From contig NZ_LXYE02000036.1 in assembly GCF_001659685.2 (NCBI RefSeq), positions 1 to 64,000 of the forward strand: a stretch of 64,000 bases of DNA. The letters are read 5' to 3'. Positions 31,404 to 40,554 of the stretch are shown one piece after another. Numbering within the stretch: the stretch's first letter is position 1; each line of letters starts with the position of its first letter. This DNA comes from Labilibacter marinus (GTDB lineage: Bacteria > Bacteroidota > Bacteroidia > Bacteroidales > Marinilabiliaceae). Under the pieces are notes generated by a model that worked only from the letters and a program-made list of their open reading frames with translations, was not told the origin of the DNA and did no database searches. The translations under genes and the position numbers were made by a program.

Positions 31404-33236
31404 TTATGAAAGATTAATCAACGAAACCACATTAGAAAATTCCTGATTATAATATAGGATATGAGCTTGTTTGAGATGACTCATTATTTCTTTTAATCGG
31501 TCTGAATTCATATTTAATGCAGTAATCGTTTCCTTATGCTGAAGCTCTTCAAAAGTTAGCACCTTGTGCTGAGCTGCTTTAAGCACTGCCCCATACTCTG
31601 GTTCTTCAAAAACAATATTTTCAATTTCCTCGTTATTGCAATACTCTGTATAATACACAACACCCGCATGCTCCTGAACTTTATACGTAAAGCAATTCTC
31701 CTTATAATAATCCTCAATCTCAAGCAACTTATCCCACTCTTTATTATTCGTAGGAATATTTTTTTCATACCTGAAAAGATGAAAACGATTTTCGTCTTCT
31801 GTAAAAAAATCTGGCAGCAAATAAGTCATCACATCATAATCGTAATGCTTACGTTCCTTTTCATCGATTAAACGATAATACTTACTCATGGACGACAATA
31901 CCAGATTAACGTAATTATGCAAAAAGGATACAACTGCATCGTTATAAAAGAATCGTGTATAATGAAGATTACTGATACACTCCTGCACATCATCTTCGGT
32001 TTCATCAACAATATGTTTGATTACATTTACATAGGGATAAATACCATTTTTTAGGCTCTCTTTTACAAAAAACAGGTTGTTAGAAAAGTTATTTCGCTTA
32101 TTCATTTTGGCCAACATGGAATCCGATAAACCATCGTAACCAATAAATATATTTTTAAATCCGGCAATAGCCATGCGCTCAATCATTTCTGATGTTAGCT
32201 CTGTATTAGGAATAATTTCTGACCAAAACTCCAAATCTTCGGATGTAGATAATTTTAACTCAATAATTAAGTCCAGGAGTCGATTAAAATGGTCTAGGTT
32301 GCCAAAAGTATCGCTATCTACAAACGAGAAAGTACGTAAGCCATATTGCTGATTGATATGGGCTATCTCCTCCACAACACTCTCTGGCGTTCGCATTCTA
32401 AGGCGATAACCTTGGTTAAAATCGCAGAATTTACACTTACCCCAACTACACGAACGCATGGTATTAATAGGAATACTCACTTCGTCCATCTCATCCGGAT
32501 TTGGAAAGCTATTGATATAATCGCTATAATCAGGAAATGGATAATGTTGAAAATCGAGGTAATCACTTTTATTGGTATTGGACTTTATTATCTCACCACC
32601 TTCTCGAAACATAAAACGAGGGACTGATGATAAATCAGGTTGGTCATTCTTTAACTCCTCATGCAACTTTAACAGCGGATATTCACCCTCGCCCCAAGTT
32701 GCCATATCAAAATGAGGGCACACCTTCATGGCTTCTTGCGCCACATTACCATTACAAAAACCACCTACCAATACTTTTACATGCGGTGCAAGCTCTTTTA
32801 CATATTCCGCCAATAACATGCCTGGAATCCACTGATTATACTTCGCTGTTATGCCAAATATTTTAATATCGCTAAAATCAAATTTCTGAAGTTCTTCTTC
32901 CATGGTCTGCAAAATCTCGGCCTTGGCACTTTCTAAAAATTCGGCATAATAATGAGAACCATGTGTTTTATATTCAGGCTGCAGCTTTTGAAGAAAAGAT
33001 AAAATACGCTTATTTCCTTTCTCGCTCTTATTTCTATCATTTAAAATAGATAAGAACAACAGCAACCTGACTTCTGTATCTTCGCTATCATCAAACTCCA
33101 ACATAGGTGATAGCAGAAAATTCCAATACTTTACTTCGGCTTCTACCCCATTTTGACTCATAAACTTTTTTAAGATAGAAAGTGATATGGATGGCGTTTT
33201 AATATCAGCCGGAGGAAGACAGTTAAGTAGTATCAT
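31404..33236 (-). CDS. B12-binding radical SAM protein, RiPP-maturase-like
   Basis: 610 residues. Residues ~1-190 form a B12-binding-like Rossmann domain without the DxHxxG motif, as is usual in radical SAM enzymes (ILLNCLPPADIKTPSISLSIL, KVLVGGFCNGNVAQEAM, WGEGEYPLLKLHEEL). The radical SAM domain starts with CSWGKCKFC (C263, C268, C271), a Cx4Cx2C spacing rather than Cx3Cx2C. YRLRMRTPESVVEEI and TFSFVDSDTF recall the RiPP-maturation B12 radical SAM group. The C-terminal ~150 residues look like a partner-binding domain. No precursor-peptide gene was found within 200 bases on either side. Substrate unknown; a peptide or small molecule C-methyltransferase is the best guess. Confidence 0.75.
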   Translation of the reverse strand: MILLNCLPPADIKTPSISLSILKKFMSQNGVEAEVKYWNFLLSPMLEFDDSEDTEVRLLLFLSILNDRNKSEKGNKRILSFLQKLQPEYKTHGSHYYAEFLESAKAEILQTMEEELQKFDFSDIKIFGITAKYNQWIPGMLLAEYVKELAPHVKVLVGGFCNGNVAQEAMKVCPHFDMATWGEGEYPLLKLHEELKNDQPDLSSVPRFMFREGGEIIKSNTNKSDYLDFQHYPFPDYSDYINSFPNPDEMDEVSIPINTMRSCSWGKCKFCDFNQGYRLRMRTPESVVEEIAHINQQYGLRTFSFVDSDTFGNLDHFNRLLDLIIELKLSTSEDLEFWSEIIPNTELTSEMIERMAIAGFKNIFIGYDGLSDSMLAKMNKRNNFSNNLFFVKESLKNGIYPYVNVIKHIVDETEDDVQECISNLHYTRFFYNDAVVSFLHNYVNLVLSSMSKYYRLIDEKERKHYDYDVMTYLLPDFFTEDENRFHLFRYEKNIPTNNKEWDKLLEIEDYYKENCFTYKVQEHAGVVYYTEYCNNEEIENIVFEEPEYGAVLKAAQHKVLTFEELQHKETITALNMNSDRLKEIMSHLKQAHILYYNQEFSNVVSLINLS

Positions 33237-33275
33237 ATTGTTATTGTGAAAACAGGCTTAAATTTAAAGCGACTA

Positions 33276-33283
33276 CAAAAGTA
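33276..33283 (-). promoter_or_regulatory. -7 promoter element of the radical SAM gene
   Basis: On the minus strand TACTTTTG fits TAnnTTTG, 39 bases before the ATG at 33236. Confidence 0.5.
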
Positions 33284-33437
33284 GGGAATTAATCTGGTGA
33301 TTATAAAAATCACTTTAAAACATGCTACTTATTCACACCACCTCAACAATCAGAAGTGTTGCTATGCATCGTTTTGACAAAAGTCTGTTTTATAGAATTT
33401 AATGCTTATATTGAACCATTACAGAAATAAAGCTATA

Positions 33438-33833
33438 TTATTCCTTACTCATTGCCTTCAACACTCCCACCGCCTTTGCTGCATCGTTTTTATCTACAAA
33501 AATATGATCGTGATAATAGCCGGCAATTACATTACAACTTATGTTATACTTGGCAAGTTCAGCAGAAAATGCTGCAGTTAGTCCAACCGCATCCAAGGAG
33601 GAATGAATTTCGAGCGTAATCCAAGAAGCAATATATTCGTACGGTAAATTGAGCTCGTCGGCCTTCTTTTGTTCAATTACTATGGTTGTACCTTCATCTT
33701 CGTTAAATTCACAAATAGTGTCATTCCTATTTATATGACGAATATCTTTTACGGTAGTAAAAACATAATCCCCTTTGTGCAATTTAGGACTCATATTTTT
33801 AATCAACTCTTGTAAATTGGTTTCTCCGGCCAT
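33438..33833 (-). CDS. ACT-domain protein
   Basis: 131 residues made of two ACT-like halves: an N-terminal one ([26 protein letters not shown]) and a clearer C-terminal one ([43 protein letters not shown]). Stand-alone proteins of this type are predicted amino-acid sensors. It lies 8 bases after xseA and is probably co-transcribed with it and with the subtilase gene. No enzyme domain is attached. Confidence 0.82.
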   Translation of the reverse strand: MAGETNLQELIKNMSPKLHKGDYVFTTVKDIRHINRNDTICEFNEDEGTTIVIEQKKADELNLPYEYIASWITLEIHSSLDAVGLTAAFSAELAKYNISCNVIAGYYHDHIFVDKNDAAKAVGVLKAMSKE

Positions 33834-33841
33834 AGCTTAAA

Positions 33842-35209
33842 TTAATTAACTGTACTATTTACTTCACCATCGCTTAACCTAGTAGTAATAACATCGCCTG
33901 ATTTTATCGCTTTGGTATCTTTAACCGCTTTCCCGTTAAGGTAAGTAATTGAATAGCCTTTTTTAAGAATATTTTCAGGATTTAAAAGGTCGTTGGTCTT
34001 CTCAAGAAGGTTTAACTGCGATTGCTGATGAGACAAAAGATGATTGACTCTAGTTGCTAATCGGGCAGGAATTCTCTCTAAGTCGTTTTGCTGATAACGG
34101 ATAGAGCGTTCCGAAAAGTTCTTTAAATTCTGCGTAGCCAATCGAAGTCTGTTCTTTCGTGATTCTAAAAAACGATCGGATGAATTACCCAGGCTCCTAA
34201 TTAGCTTATCCATTTTATTTTTTTGCACCAACAAGGCATTATTCACCAAGGGTTTAAAACGACCGGAAGCCATATCAAAAGCAGCTCTACTCTCTGCAAT
34301 TATATCTCTTGTATTGGCAATTACAGCATCTTTGCAAAAGCTTAATCTATTATCGAATTCAGCTACCAGCTCTATTAAATGTTCGGCCACAGCTGTTGGT
34401 GTTTTTAGGCGAGTATGCGCTACATAATCCACCACCGTTTCGTCACGTTCATGACCAATACCAGAAAATACCGGCAAGGGAAACTGGGCTATATTATAGG
34501 CAATCCAGTAATTATCAAAACACATTAAATCGGATGTAGAACCTCCTCCACGAATAATCACCACCACATCAAATACTTCCTCGTACTCATATATTCTATC
34601 CAAAGCAGCAATCACCGATTCTTCGGTTTTGTCACCTTGCATAATGGCAGAGAAAAGCTTGGTGTAGAACTTATATCTTGCCGCATTATTATTTAACTGA
34701 TTACAAAAATCCTCGTATCCTGCAGCAGTTGGCGATGAAATGACAGCAATTTTTTGTGGAACCAAGGAAACCTGTAATTCCTTGTTCATATCAATTACAC
34801 CTTCCTCGCTCAATTTATTTAGTATGGCTTGCTTTTTTTGCGCCATATCGCCCAATGTATAGGTCGGATCAATATCTCTTACATTTAAACTAAACCCATA
34901 TACTTCCTGAAAATCGATGCTCACTCGTAACATCACCTTCATGCCCGACTCCAGACTCTGACCTGTGGCCGACAAAAAATAAGGTTTTATAACGCGATAA
35001 GTATATGCCCAAATATTAGCACGAGATTTAGCTACTATTTGTTCGGTACTTTCGTTTTTTTCAATCAGCTCAATGTAACAATGCCCATTTCGCACCTCTC
35101 TAATCTCACTTATTTCAGCTACCACCCAATAAGTATCTGCAAACTCCGCATGTATCGTTTCTTTGACTTTTTGGTTGAGCTGCAAAAGAGATAGAGAAGT
35201 ATCTGACAT
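33842..35209 (-). CDS. xseA: exodeoxyribonuclease VII large subunit
   Basis: Full-length XseA: N-terminal OB-fold (YWVVAEISEIREVRNGHCYIEL), the catalytic region (KIAVISSPTAAGYEDF, DVVVIIRGGGSTSDLMCFD, SGIGHERDETVVDYVAHTRLKTPTAVAEHL), a long coiled coil (~290-400) and the closing beta domain (GYSITYLNGKAVKDTKAIKSGDVITTRL). With XseB it degrades single-stranded DNA. The small-subunit gene xseB, often next to it in this phylum, is not here; the ACT gene takes its place. Confidence 0.96.
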   Translation of the reverse strand: MSDTSLSLLQLNQKVKETIHAEFADTYWVVAEISEIREVRNGHCYIELIEKNESTEQIVAKSRANIWAYTYRVIKPYFLSATGQSLESGMKVMLRVSIDFQEVYGFSLNVRDIDPTYTLGDMAQKKQAILNKLSEEGVIDMNKELQVSLVPQKIAVISSPTAAGYEDFCNQLNNNAARYKFYTKLFSAIMQGDKTEESVIAALDRIYEYEEVFDVVVIIRGGGSTSDLMCFDNYWIAYNIAQFPLPVFSGIGHERDETVVDYVAHTRLKTPTAVAEHLIELVAEFDNRLSFCKDAVIANTRDIIAESRAAFDMASGRFKPLVNNALLVQKNKMDKLIRSLGNSSDRFLESRKNRLRLATQNLKNFSERSIRYQQNDLERIPARLATRVNHLLSHQQSQLNLLEKTNDLLNPENILKKGYSITYLNGKAVKDTKAIKSGDVITTRLSDGEVNSTVN

Positions 35210-35212
35210 CAG

Positions 35213-36832
35213 TTATTTTTTTATGATACGTTGGGTGAAAATTCCTTGAATGCTTTTTATCTGAATCAGGTAAATCCCTTTGGGTAAATTAGTCAGACCA
35301 TTAATAGTGGCTGGCAACACCAGGTTATTTTGCTGATAAACGGCCTTTCCTGTCAAATCAAAAATGCTCACTTGTTCTAGCATTTGAATTCCACTTTTAC
35401 TTTGCAAGTACAATTCGTTGATAAATGGATTTGGATAGATTCGGAACTCTTCTTTAGTAATATCGCCTATAGAACTATCTATTCCTAACGCTTCTTGGAA
35501 GTTTGGAATTCCATAACCGTATGAGTTGTTGGGCTCGTTAAACAAATGACTATTCTCTTTTACAAGGTCTATTATTTCTACATTTGTTAAATCAGGAAAT
35601 GCTTGCCACAAGCAGGCGGTAAACCCCGCAATAATGGGCGACGAAAAACTCGTACCATTACTATAACCTAAACTACCATCAGTCAATTGCAAAGCTACTC
35701 CTTGTCCTATGGCTGTTACATCAGGTTTCACTCTTCCATCAAACGAATAACCATAACTACTAAAGTCGGCCATTATGCTATCTGGTTTCATGGCACCAAC
35801 GGCTAAAACATGCTCTCCATCTGCCGGCGAAATAATTTTACCCCAAGAATTTCGGCCTTCATTTCCAGCGCTATTAACCACAACCATACCTTTTGAAAAT
35901 GCGGCCTCTGCACCTTGAACAACAATGGTGCTTTGCCCATCCATATCTTCGTAAATATAATCTTTAAAGTCGCCATCGAAAAAATAATACCCCAAGGACG
36001 AATTAATAATATCAGCTCCAATACTGTCGGCGTATTCAGCACCAATTACCCAATTATACTCTTCAATTGGATATTCCGATGCTCCATCTTCAGTTCGAAC
36101 TAAATGATACGAAGCCTGTGGCGCAGCTCCTTTAAACGCTCCATCAATAAAACCTCCCATTGTAGACAGAACCATAGAGCCATGATCATTCTGCGCATAA
36201 AAGTCACTATTGACATCCACAATATCTCTTGTACTTAATATTCTATTAGCATCCCACAAATGTGTAAACGAAGACAAATCATCTGCATTTTTAAATCCAG
36301 CATCCAACACGGCAATTACCATACCTTGTCCTTCAAAATTATTTTTGTGTAGATTATGCCCTCTTAAGGTTTTTGTTTGATTCCAAGCCGTACCATATAT
36401 ACTCGTATATTTTAAAGAAGAGTTTTGTATAGGAACAATGGGTTCAGTAAACTTTTGAATACCTGGCTTTGTTGGCTCTACCCAAATTAACTTCGCCTCA
36501 TCTACAAATGAAACACGTGCTAGGGTATCCATTAATTCCTGATTGGAAGATTCAAAAATAATGCCATTCAGCCATTTTGAAGACCATAGCACAGCACCGT
36601 CCAACTTGTTTATGCTGTCTGAATATAATGTAGTAACAGGCAAATCATGTTCTGTTATAACGATGGATTGTTTATTTCTTCTGTCAATAGCGCGATCACT
36701 TAAAAAATCTTCTGGGGCAGTAAGAGTATAGTTGTTATTGTTTTTATCGGAGAATGACACAAAGTATTTTTGTGCTATGGAGGGCGATAATACCATGCAT
36801 AAAATGAATATTATATGTATTTTCTTCATCAT
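35213..36832 (-). CDS. secreted subtilase with type IX sorting domain
   Basis: S8 peptidase of 539 residues. Signal peptide (1-20), a prodomain of about 130, then the catalytic domain with Asp177 (VIAVLDAGF), His217 (NDHGSM), the oxyanion Asn in VNSAGNEG, and Ser395 (NGTSFSSP). Residues ~458-539 form a Por-secretion C-terminal sorting domain (FRIYPNPFINELYLQS, IFDLTGKAVYQ, GIYLIQI, final RIIKK). It is therefore exported by Sec and then by the type IX system to the surface. Its stop is 3 bases from the xseA start, so the housekeeping gene lies behind it. Confidence 0.93.
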   Translation of the reverse strand: MMKKIHIIFILCMVLSPSIAQKYFVSFSDKNNNNYTLTAPEDFLSDRAIDRRNKQSIVITEHDLPVTTLYSDSINKLDGAVLWSSKWLNGIIFESSNQELMDTLARVSFVDEAKLIWVEPTKPGIQKFTEPIVPIQNSSLKYTSIYGTAWNQTKTLRGHNLHKNNFEGQGMVIAVLDAGFKNADDLSSFTHLWDANRILSTRDIVDVNSDFYAQNDHGSMVLSTMGGFIDGAFKGAAPQASYHLVRTEDGASEYPIEEYNWVIGAEYADSIGADIINSSLGYYFFDGDFKDYIYEDMDGQSTIVVQGAEAAFSKGMVVVNSAGNEGRNSWGKIISPADGEHVLAVGAMKPDSIMADFSSYGYSFDGRVKPDVTAIGQGVALQLTDGSLGYSNGTSFSSPIIAGFTACLWQAFPDLTNVEIIDLVKENSHLFNEPNNSYGYGIPNFQEALGIDSSIGDITKEEFRIYPNPFINELYLQSKSGIQMLEQVSIFDLTGKAVYQQNNLVLPATINGLTNLPKGIYLIQIKSIQGIFTQRIIKK

Positions 36833-36920
36833 AAAATGAATTCATTAATCCCATTTACAGAAAACTGCCCACTATTAACTATTTACTAACGATTGTTGAT
36901 TTCTAATTATTAACTGCAAA

Positions 36921-37778
36921 TTACATTCCTCTCATGTATTGATCAGGATCGTGTTTAAACTCTTCAGGGTCTTTAATATTACCTTTGTTCTTTTCGAATT
37001 CATCGAATAACTTTTGTTGCTTTTCATCGAATTCGTCCTCGTTTAATATTTTTCCTTCTTTGTAGTCAATTTTGTAGGCCACCATTCCTGATGGATTAAA
37101 AATGACCCAAGTACCTTCTTCTAATCCATTTTCGAATTTACCTTGCACCTCTAATTTTCCATCTGGAAAGAAAACAATATACTCACCTTCAATTTTTCCA
37201 TCCACATAAGACGAGGTCATTTTTAACTGACCATTCTCATGATACTTTTTCCAAACACCATGCTTTATATCTTCTTTCCATTCTATTTCCTCAGCTACAT
37301 TACCGCGTTTAAAAAAGTGAGAAGTTATACCATTCTTCTTTCCATCTATATAAAATTCGGTGGTATATAAAGCACCTTCTGGAGAATAAAACTGCCAAAC
37401 ACTATCTTTTTGAGTTTCCTTATAAAAACCTTTGGCACTCAGTTTTCCTTTCTCATCAAAGAGATCTGCTTTACCATATTGGTTTTCATCATAAATTACC
37501 ACTACGCGCTTATTTCCATTAAAATAAAAACGCGTCATCTCTCCAATAGGTTTATCATCCTTAAATGTAACCGTATAAGCTGGCTTACCATTACTATACC
37601 TTCTTACCCAATATCCTTGCTTACGCCCTTGTTCATCTTTTTGGTTATGATGAGCAGGTGCTTTTTTAACTTTAGAACTTTGCTGCGATGGCACACTATT
37701 GCCAAAAACATCTGTCCCTTGCGCTTGAGCACATGTAATGGAAAAGAAAAATGATAAAACAAATAATACGAACCTCAT
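36921..37778 (-). CDS. exported MORN-repeat (YwqK-like) protein
   Basis: Signal peptide (1-19, CAQAQG) followed by about eight MORN-2-type repeats: QGYWVRRYSNGKPAYTVTFK, GEMTRFYFNGNKRVVV, DSVWQFYSPEGALYTTEFY, GVWKKYHENGQLKMTSSYVDG, GEYIVFFPDGKLEVQGKFENG, GTWVIFNPSGMVAYKIDYK. This is the family once named YwqK antitoxins; in Bacteroidota these proteins are exported and common, and a toxin partner is not evident here. A charged C-terminal tail of about 40 residues follows. Function unknown. Confidence 0.82.
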   Translation of the reverse strand: MRFVLFVLSFFFSITCAQAQGTDVFGNSVPSQQSSKVKKAPAHHNQKDEQGRKQGYWVRRYSNGKPAYTVTFKDDKPIGEMTRFYFNGNKRVVVIYDENQYGKADLFDEKGKLSAKGFYKETQKDSVWQFYSPEGALYTTEFYIDGKKNGITSHFFKRGNVAEEIEWKEDIKHGVWKKYHENGQLKMTSSYVDGKIEGEYIVFFPDGKLEVQGKFENGLEEGTWVIFNPSGMVAYKIDYKEGKILNEDEFDEKQQKLFDEFEKNKGNIKDPEEFKHDPDQYMRGM

Positions 37779-37954
37779 AACGATTTTATTGATGATAATG
37801 AATGCGAGAAGCTGCTTATTTATGCTTCATTTTAATCATGAAGAATCAAAAAATAATATTAAAAACAGCTACTTGGCAAATTTAAAAGTTATCGCGACAA
37901 ATCAGCATAATAATTATCAACTTTTAAATTTTAATCGAATCTTAGATAATTATA

Positions 37955-38653
37955 CTACAGAATACTTGCCGCAGCTTTATCCATTAACCAAATCGGATTT
38001 TTTACTAGGGCTGCAGGATATTGTTTATAACCTTCTTTGGCATTAATTATTTCATCTAGCTTTTCAGCTTTGCCCTCGCCAGTAACCAAAAAGAAAATAT
38101 TCTTAGCGTGGTTAATAATTCTTCCTGTTAAAGAAACACGTTTTTGTCCTGAGTCAGGATGAGTTGCCACAACACAATTGCTTGAGGCATCCCATAAATC
38201 AATCTCATAAGGAAAAACAGAAGCCGTATGTCCATCATCTCCCATACCTAAAAGCATAATGTCAAATTGAGGAATTCCATCAACCACATTTAGTTTTTGC
38301 GACAATAAATCCTCATAATGAGCACAGGCCTCTTCGGATGATAACTCACCTTTGACACGAAATACATTTTCTTCAGGGATATTAACCTTGGAAAGTAAAT
38401 GGTCTACCGTCATTTTATAATTGCTTTGCTCATCGGTAGGGGGAACAATTCGCTCATCTCCCCAAAACAATAACACATTAGACCAGTTTATGATCTCAGC
38501 ATATTTTGCGGCTAGCTCATCAAAGATAGCTTTGGGTGTACTTCCTCCCGAAAGAGCAATACTAACTTTATTATTCTGCTCTGTTCTTTTTTTGAGTAAT
38601 TTTCCAAAATATGAAGCAAGTTCTTGTTTGGAGTTAAATATTTCAATGTTCAT
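37955..38653 (-). CDS. pgl: 6-phosphogluconolactonase
   Basis: DevB-type lactonase of the NagB/RpiA superfamily: ALSGGSTPKAIFDEL, FWGDERIVPPTDEQSNY, MLLGMGDDGHTASVFP and the C-terminal LVTGEGKAEKL. It hydrolyses 6-phosphogluconolactone in the oxidative pentose phosphate pathway. The ATG at 38653 (MNIEIFNSKQ) is preferred over one at 38695. It lies behind zwf on the same strand with a gap of about 155 bases; gnd is not next to them. Confidence 0.93.
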   Translation of the reverse strand: MNIEIFNSKQELASYFGKLLKKRTEQNNKVSIALSGGSTPKAIFDELAAKYAEIINWSNVLLFWGDERIVPPTDEQSNYKMTVDHLLSKVNIPEENVFRVKGELSSEEACAHYEDLLSQKLNVVDGIPQFDIMLLGMGDDGHTASVFPYEIDLWDASSNCVVATHPDSGQKRVSLTGRIINHAKNIFFLVTGEGKAEKLDEIINAKEGYKQYPAALVKNPIWLMDKAAASIL

Positions 38654-38808
38654 GTTGTTTATTATTATTTGGTGGGATTTCAGCACAAAATTCAATTATC
38701 ATTGCGCCGATTTATATCTCAGTATACCTAGGGCGATGCACTAGGTTCTTTCTTTTGCCCCTTTAGGGCCTTTATTTATTATCGGAATACCCTTATCTTT
38801 TGTACTTT

Positions 38809-40344
38809 TTACAACTCACAGTAATTGCCATCATTGGCCAAATTCTTACAAGGGTAACGCCAAGTTAGGTGTGGTTCTTCAATTAAATCATCTGCCACAT
38901 CGGGTCCCCAAGTACCTGCTGGGTAGCCATGCACTTTAATTTGGTCATTATTCTTCCAGGCTTCTTGAATGGGTTTCACAAACTCCCAAGCAGCCTTAAC
39001 CGCATCTCCCCTTGAGTACAAGGTAGAATCACCCAACATACAATCGTGTAATAAGCGCTCGTATGCACTTGGTAAGTAGGTATCTGCTAATTCAGAATAA
39101 TGGAAATCCATATTTACATTCTGCACGTTAAAACCCGCTCCTGGAACTTTCATACCAAACTTAAGCAACAAACCTTCATCAGGTTGAATTCGAATAACCA
39201 GCTGATTTTGCTGCTGAGCAATGGCCGAATTACTGGCAAACAAGTGATGTGGCGTTGGTTTAAAGTGAATAACCACTTCGGTTACTCGGGTAGGCAACAT
39301 TTTACCTGTACGAATATAAAATGGCACTCCGCCCCATCGCATATTATCAATAAAAAACTTCATGGCTACGTAGGTTTCTGTGCGTGATTCTGGATTTACT
39401 CCATTCTCTTCGCGATAACCATTTACAGCTTGTCCTTTTACAGTAGAGCCTACATACTGGCCCCTTATCACATATTTTTCCACATCCTCTTCTTTAATAG
39501 GACGAAGAGACTGAAGCACCTTAACTATTTCGTTACGAATGCTGTTTGAATTTATCAATGCAGGAGGCTCCATACCCACTAACCCTGCCAATAACAATAA
39601 GTGATTCTGAACCATATCGCGCAAAGCACCTGATCCTTCGTAGTATCCACCTCGATTACCCACGCCAATGCTTTCAGAAGAAGTTATCTCTACATGACTC
39701 ACATAATTACGATTCCAAAGTGGTTCGTAAATGGCATTAGAAAAACGAGTAACCAATAAGTTTTGAACCGTTTCTTTACCTAAGTAATGGTCAATTCGAT
39801 ACAGCTGCTCTTCATCAAAATCCTTCAACAAACTCTCGTTAAGCTTATTGGCCGTTTCTAAATCGTAACCAAAAGGTTTTTCAACAATTAATCTTCTAAA
39901 ACCATCTTCTTCACTACTCAAACCATGCTTGGCCAAATGACAAGGAATAACCGTATACATACTTGGCGGTGTGGCCAAATAAAAGATAAAGTTTTTGTCG
40001 GTTCCTAATTGACTATCTAAAGTAAATAGCTTGTCTTTTAAACCCGCATACTCCTCTTCGGCTTTGGTATTAAACGCGTGATAATATAGTTTGTCTAAAA
40101 ACTGATTTACCTTTTCTGTTACTGAAGCATCCTTTTTATTTAAAGCAAACTTCTCGATGCCCTCCTTCATCTTTTCTCTAAAGGCCTCATCCGATAAGGC
40201 TGTTCTTCCCAAACCCAGAATAGCAAACTTCTCTGGTAAAACATTCTGGTCGTATAGGTCAAAAACTGCTGGCACAAGCTTGCGATAGGTTAAATCGCCT
40301 GATGCGCCAAAAATAACAAGTATATGGTTCTTAGGTATCTTCAT
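38809..40344 (-). CDS. zwf: glucose-6-phosphate 1-dehydrogenase
   Basis: 511 residues, normal length. It has the N-terminal nucleotide site GASGDLTYRKLVPAV, the EKPFGYDLETA segment and the active-site motif RIDHYLGKETVQN, then WGGVPFYIRTGKMLP of the C-terminal domain. It makes 6-phosphogluconolactone and NAD(P)H. With pgl downstream it forms the oxidative entry of the pentose phosphate pathway. Confidence 0.97.
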   Translation of the reverse strand: MKIPKNHILVIFGASGDLTYRKLVPAVFDLYDQNVLPEKFAILGLGRTALSDEAFREKMKEGIEKFALNKKDASVTEKVNQFLDKLYYHAFNTKAEEEYAGLKDKLFTLDSQLGTDKNFIFYLATPPSMYTVIPCHLAKHGLSSEEDGFRRLIVEKPFGYDLETANKLNESLLKDFDEEQLYRIDHYLGKETVQNLLVTRFSNAIYEPLWNRNYVSHVEITSSESIGVGNRGGYYEGSGALRDMVQNHLLLLAGLVGMEPPALINSNSIRNEIVKVLQSLRPIKEEDVEKYVIRGQYVGSTVKGQAVNGYREENGVNPESRTETYVAMKFFIDNMRWGGVPFYIRTGKMLPTRVTEVVIHFKPTPHHLFASNSAIAQQQNQLVIRIQPDEGLLLKFGMKVPGAGFNVQNVNMDFHYSELADTYLPSAYERLLHDCMLGDSTLYSRGDAVKAAWEFVKPIQEAWKNNDQIKVHGYPAGTWGPDVADDLIEEPHLTWRYPCKNLANDGNYCEL

Positions 40345-40554
40345 GATTCTATCTTTCTATCAGGATAATATAAACTCAGGGTTTTAATAGTTTAAACCCT
40401 TAAAACATTCCTTTTCTAACAAACCAATGGCTGAAAGGTTGAACAAAAAGCTATCATTATTCAAGGAATTAAGGGCTAAAGTTAAGCAACTATACCCGAA
40501 CTATAAGATGTAATAGTAGTAAATACCCTACTTAATTAAAAGGTTAATAAAGTA

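Noticed and set aside
36921-37778. Antitoxin of a toxin-antitoxin pair
   Set aside because: The YwqK name comes from another context; this protein is exported and has no toxin gene beside it.
37410-38046. Plus-strand frames of 114 and 102 residues
   Set aside because: They lie antisense to the MORN-repeat and pgl genes and read as shadow frames.
38763-38785. Terminator between zwf and pgl
   Set aside because: A short GCCC/GGGC hairpin exists, but on the minus strand it is followed by A residues, not T.
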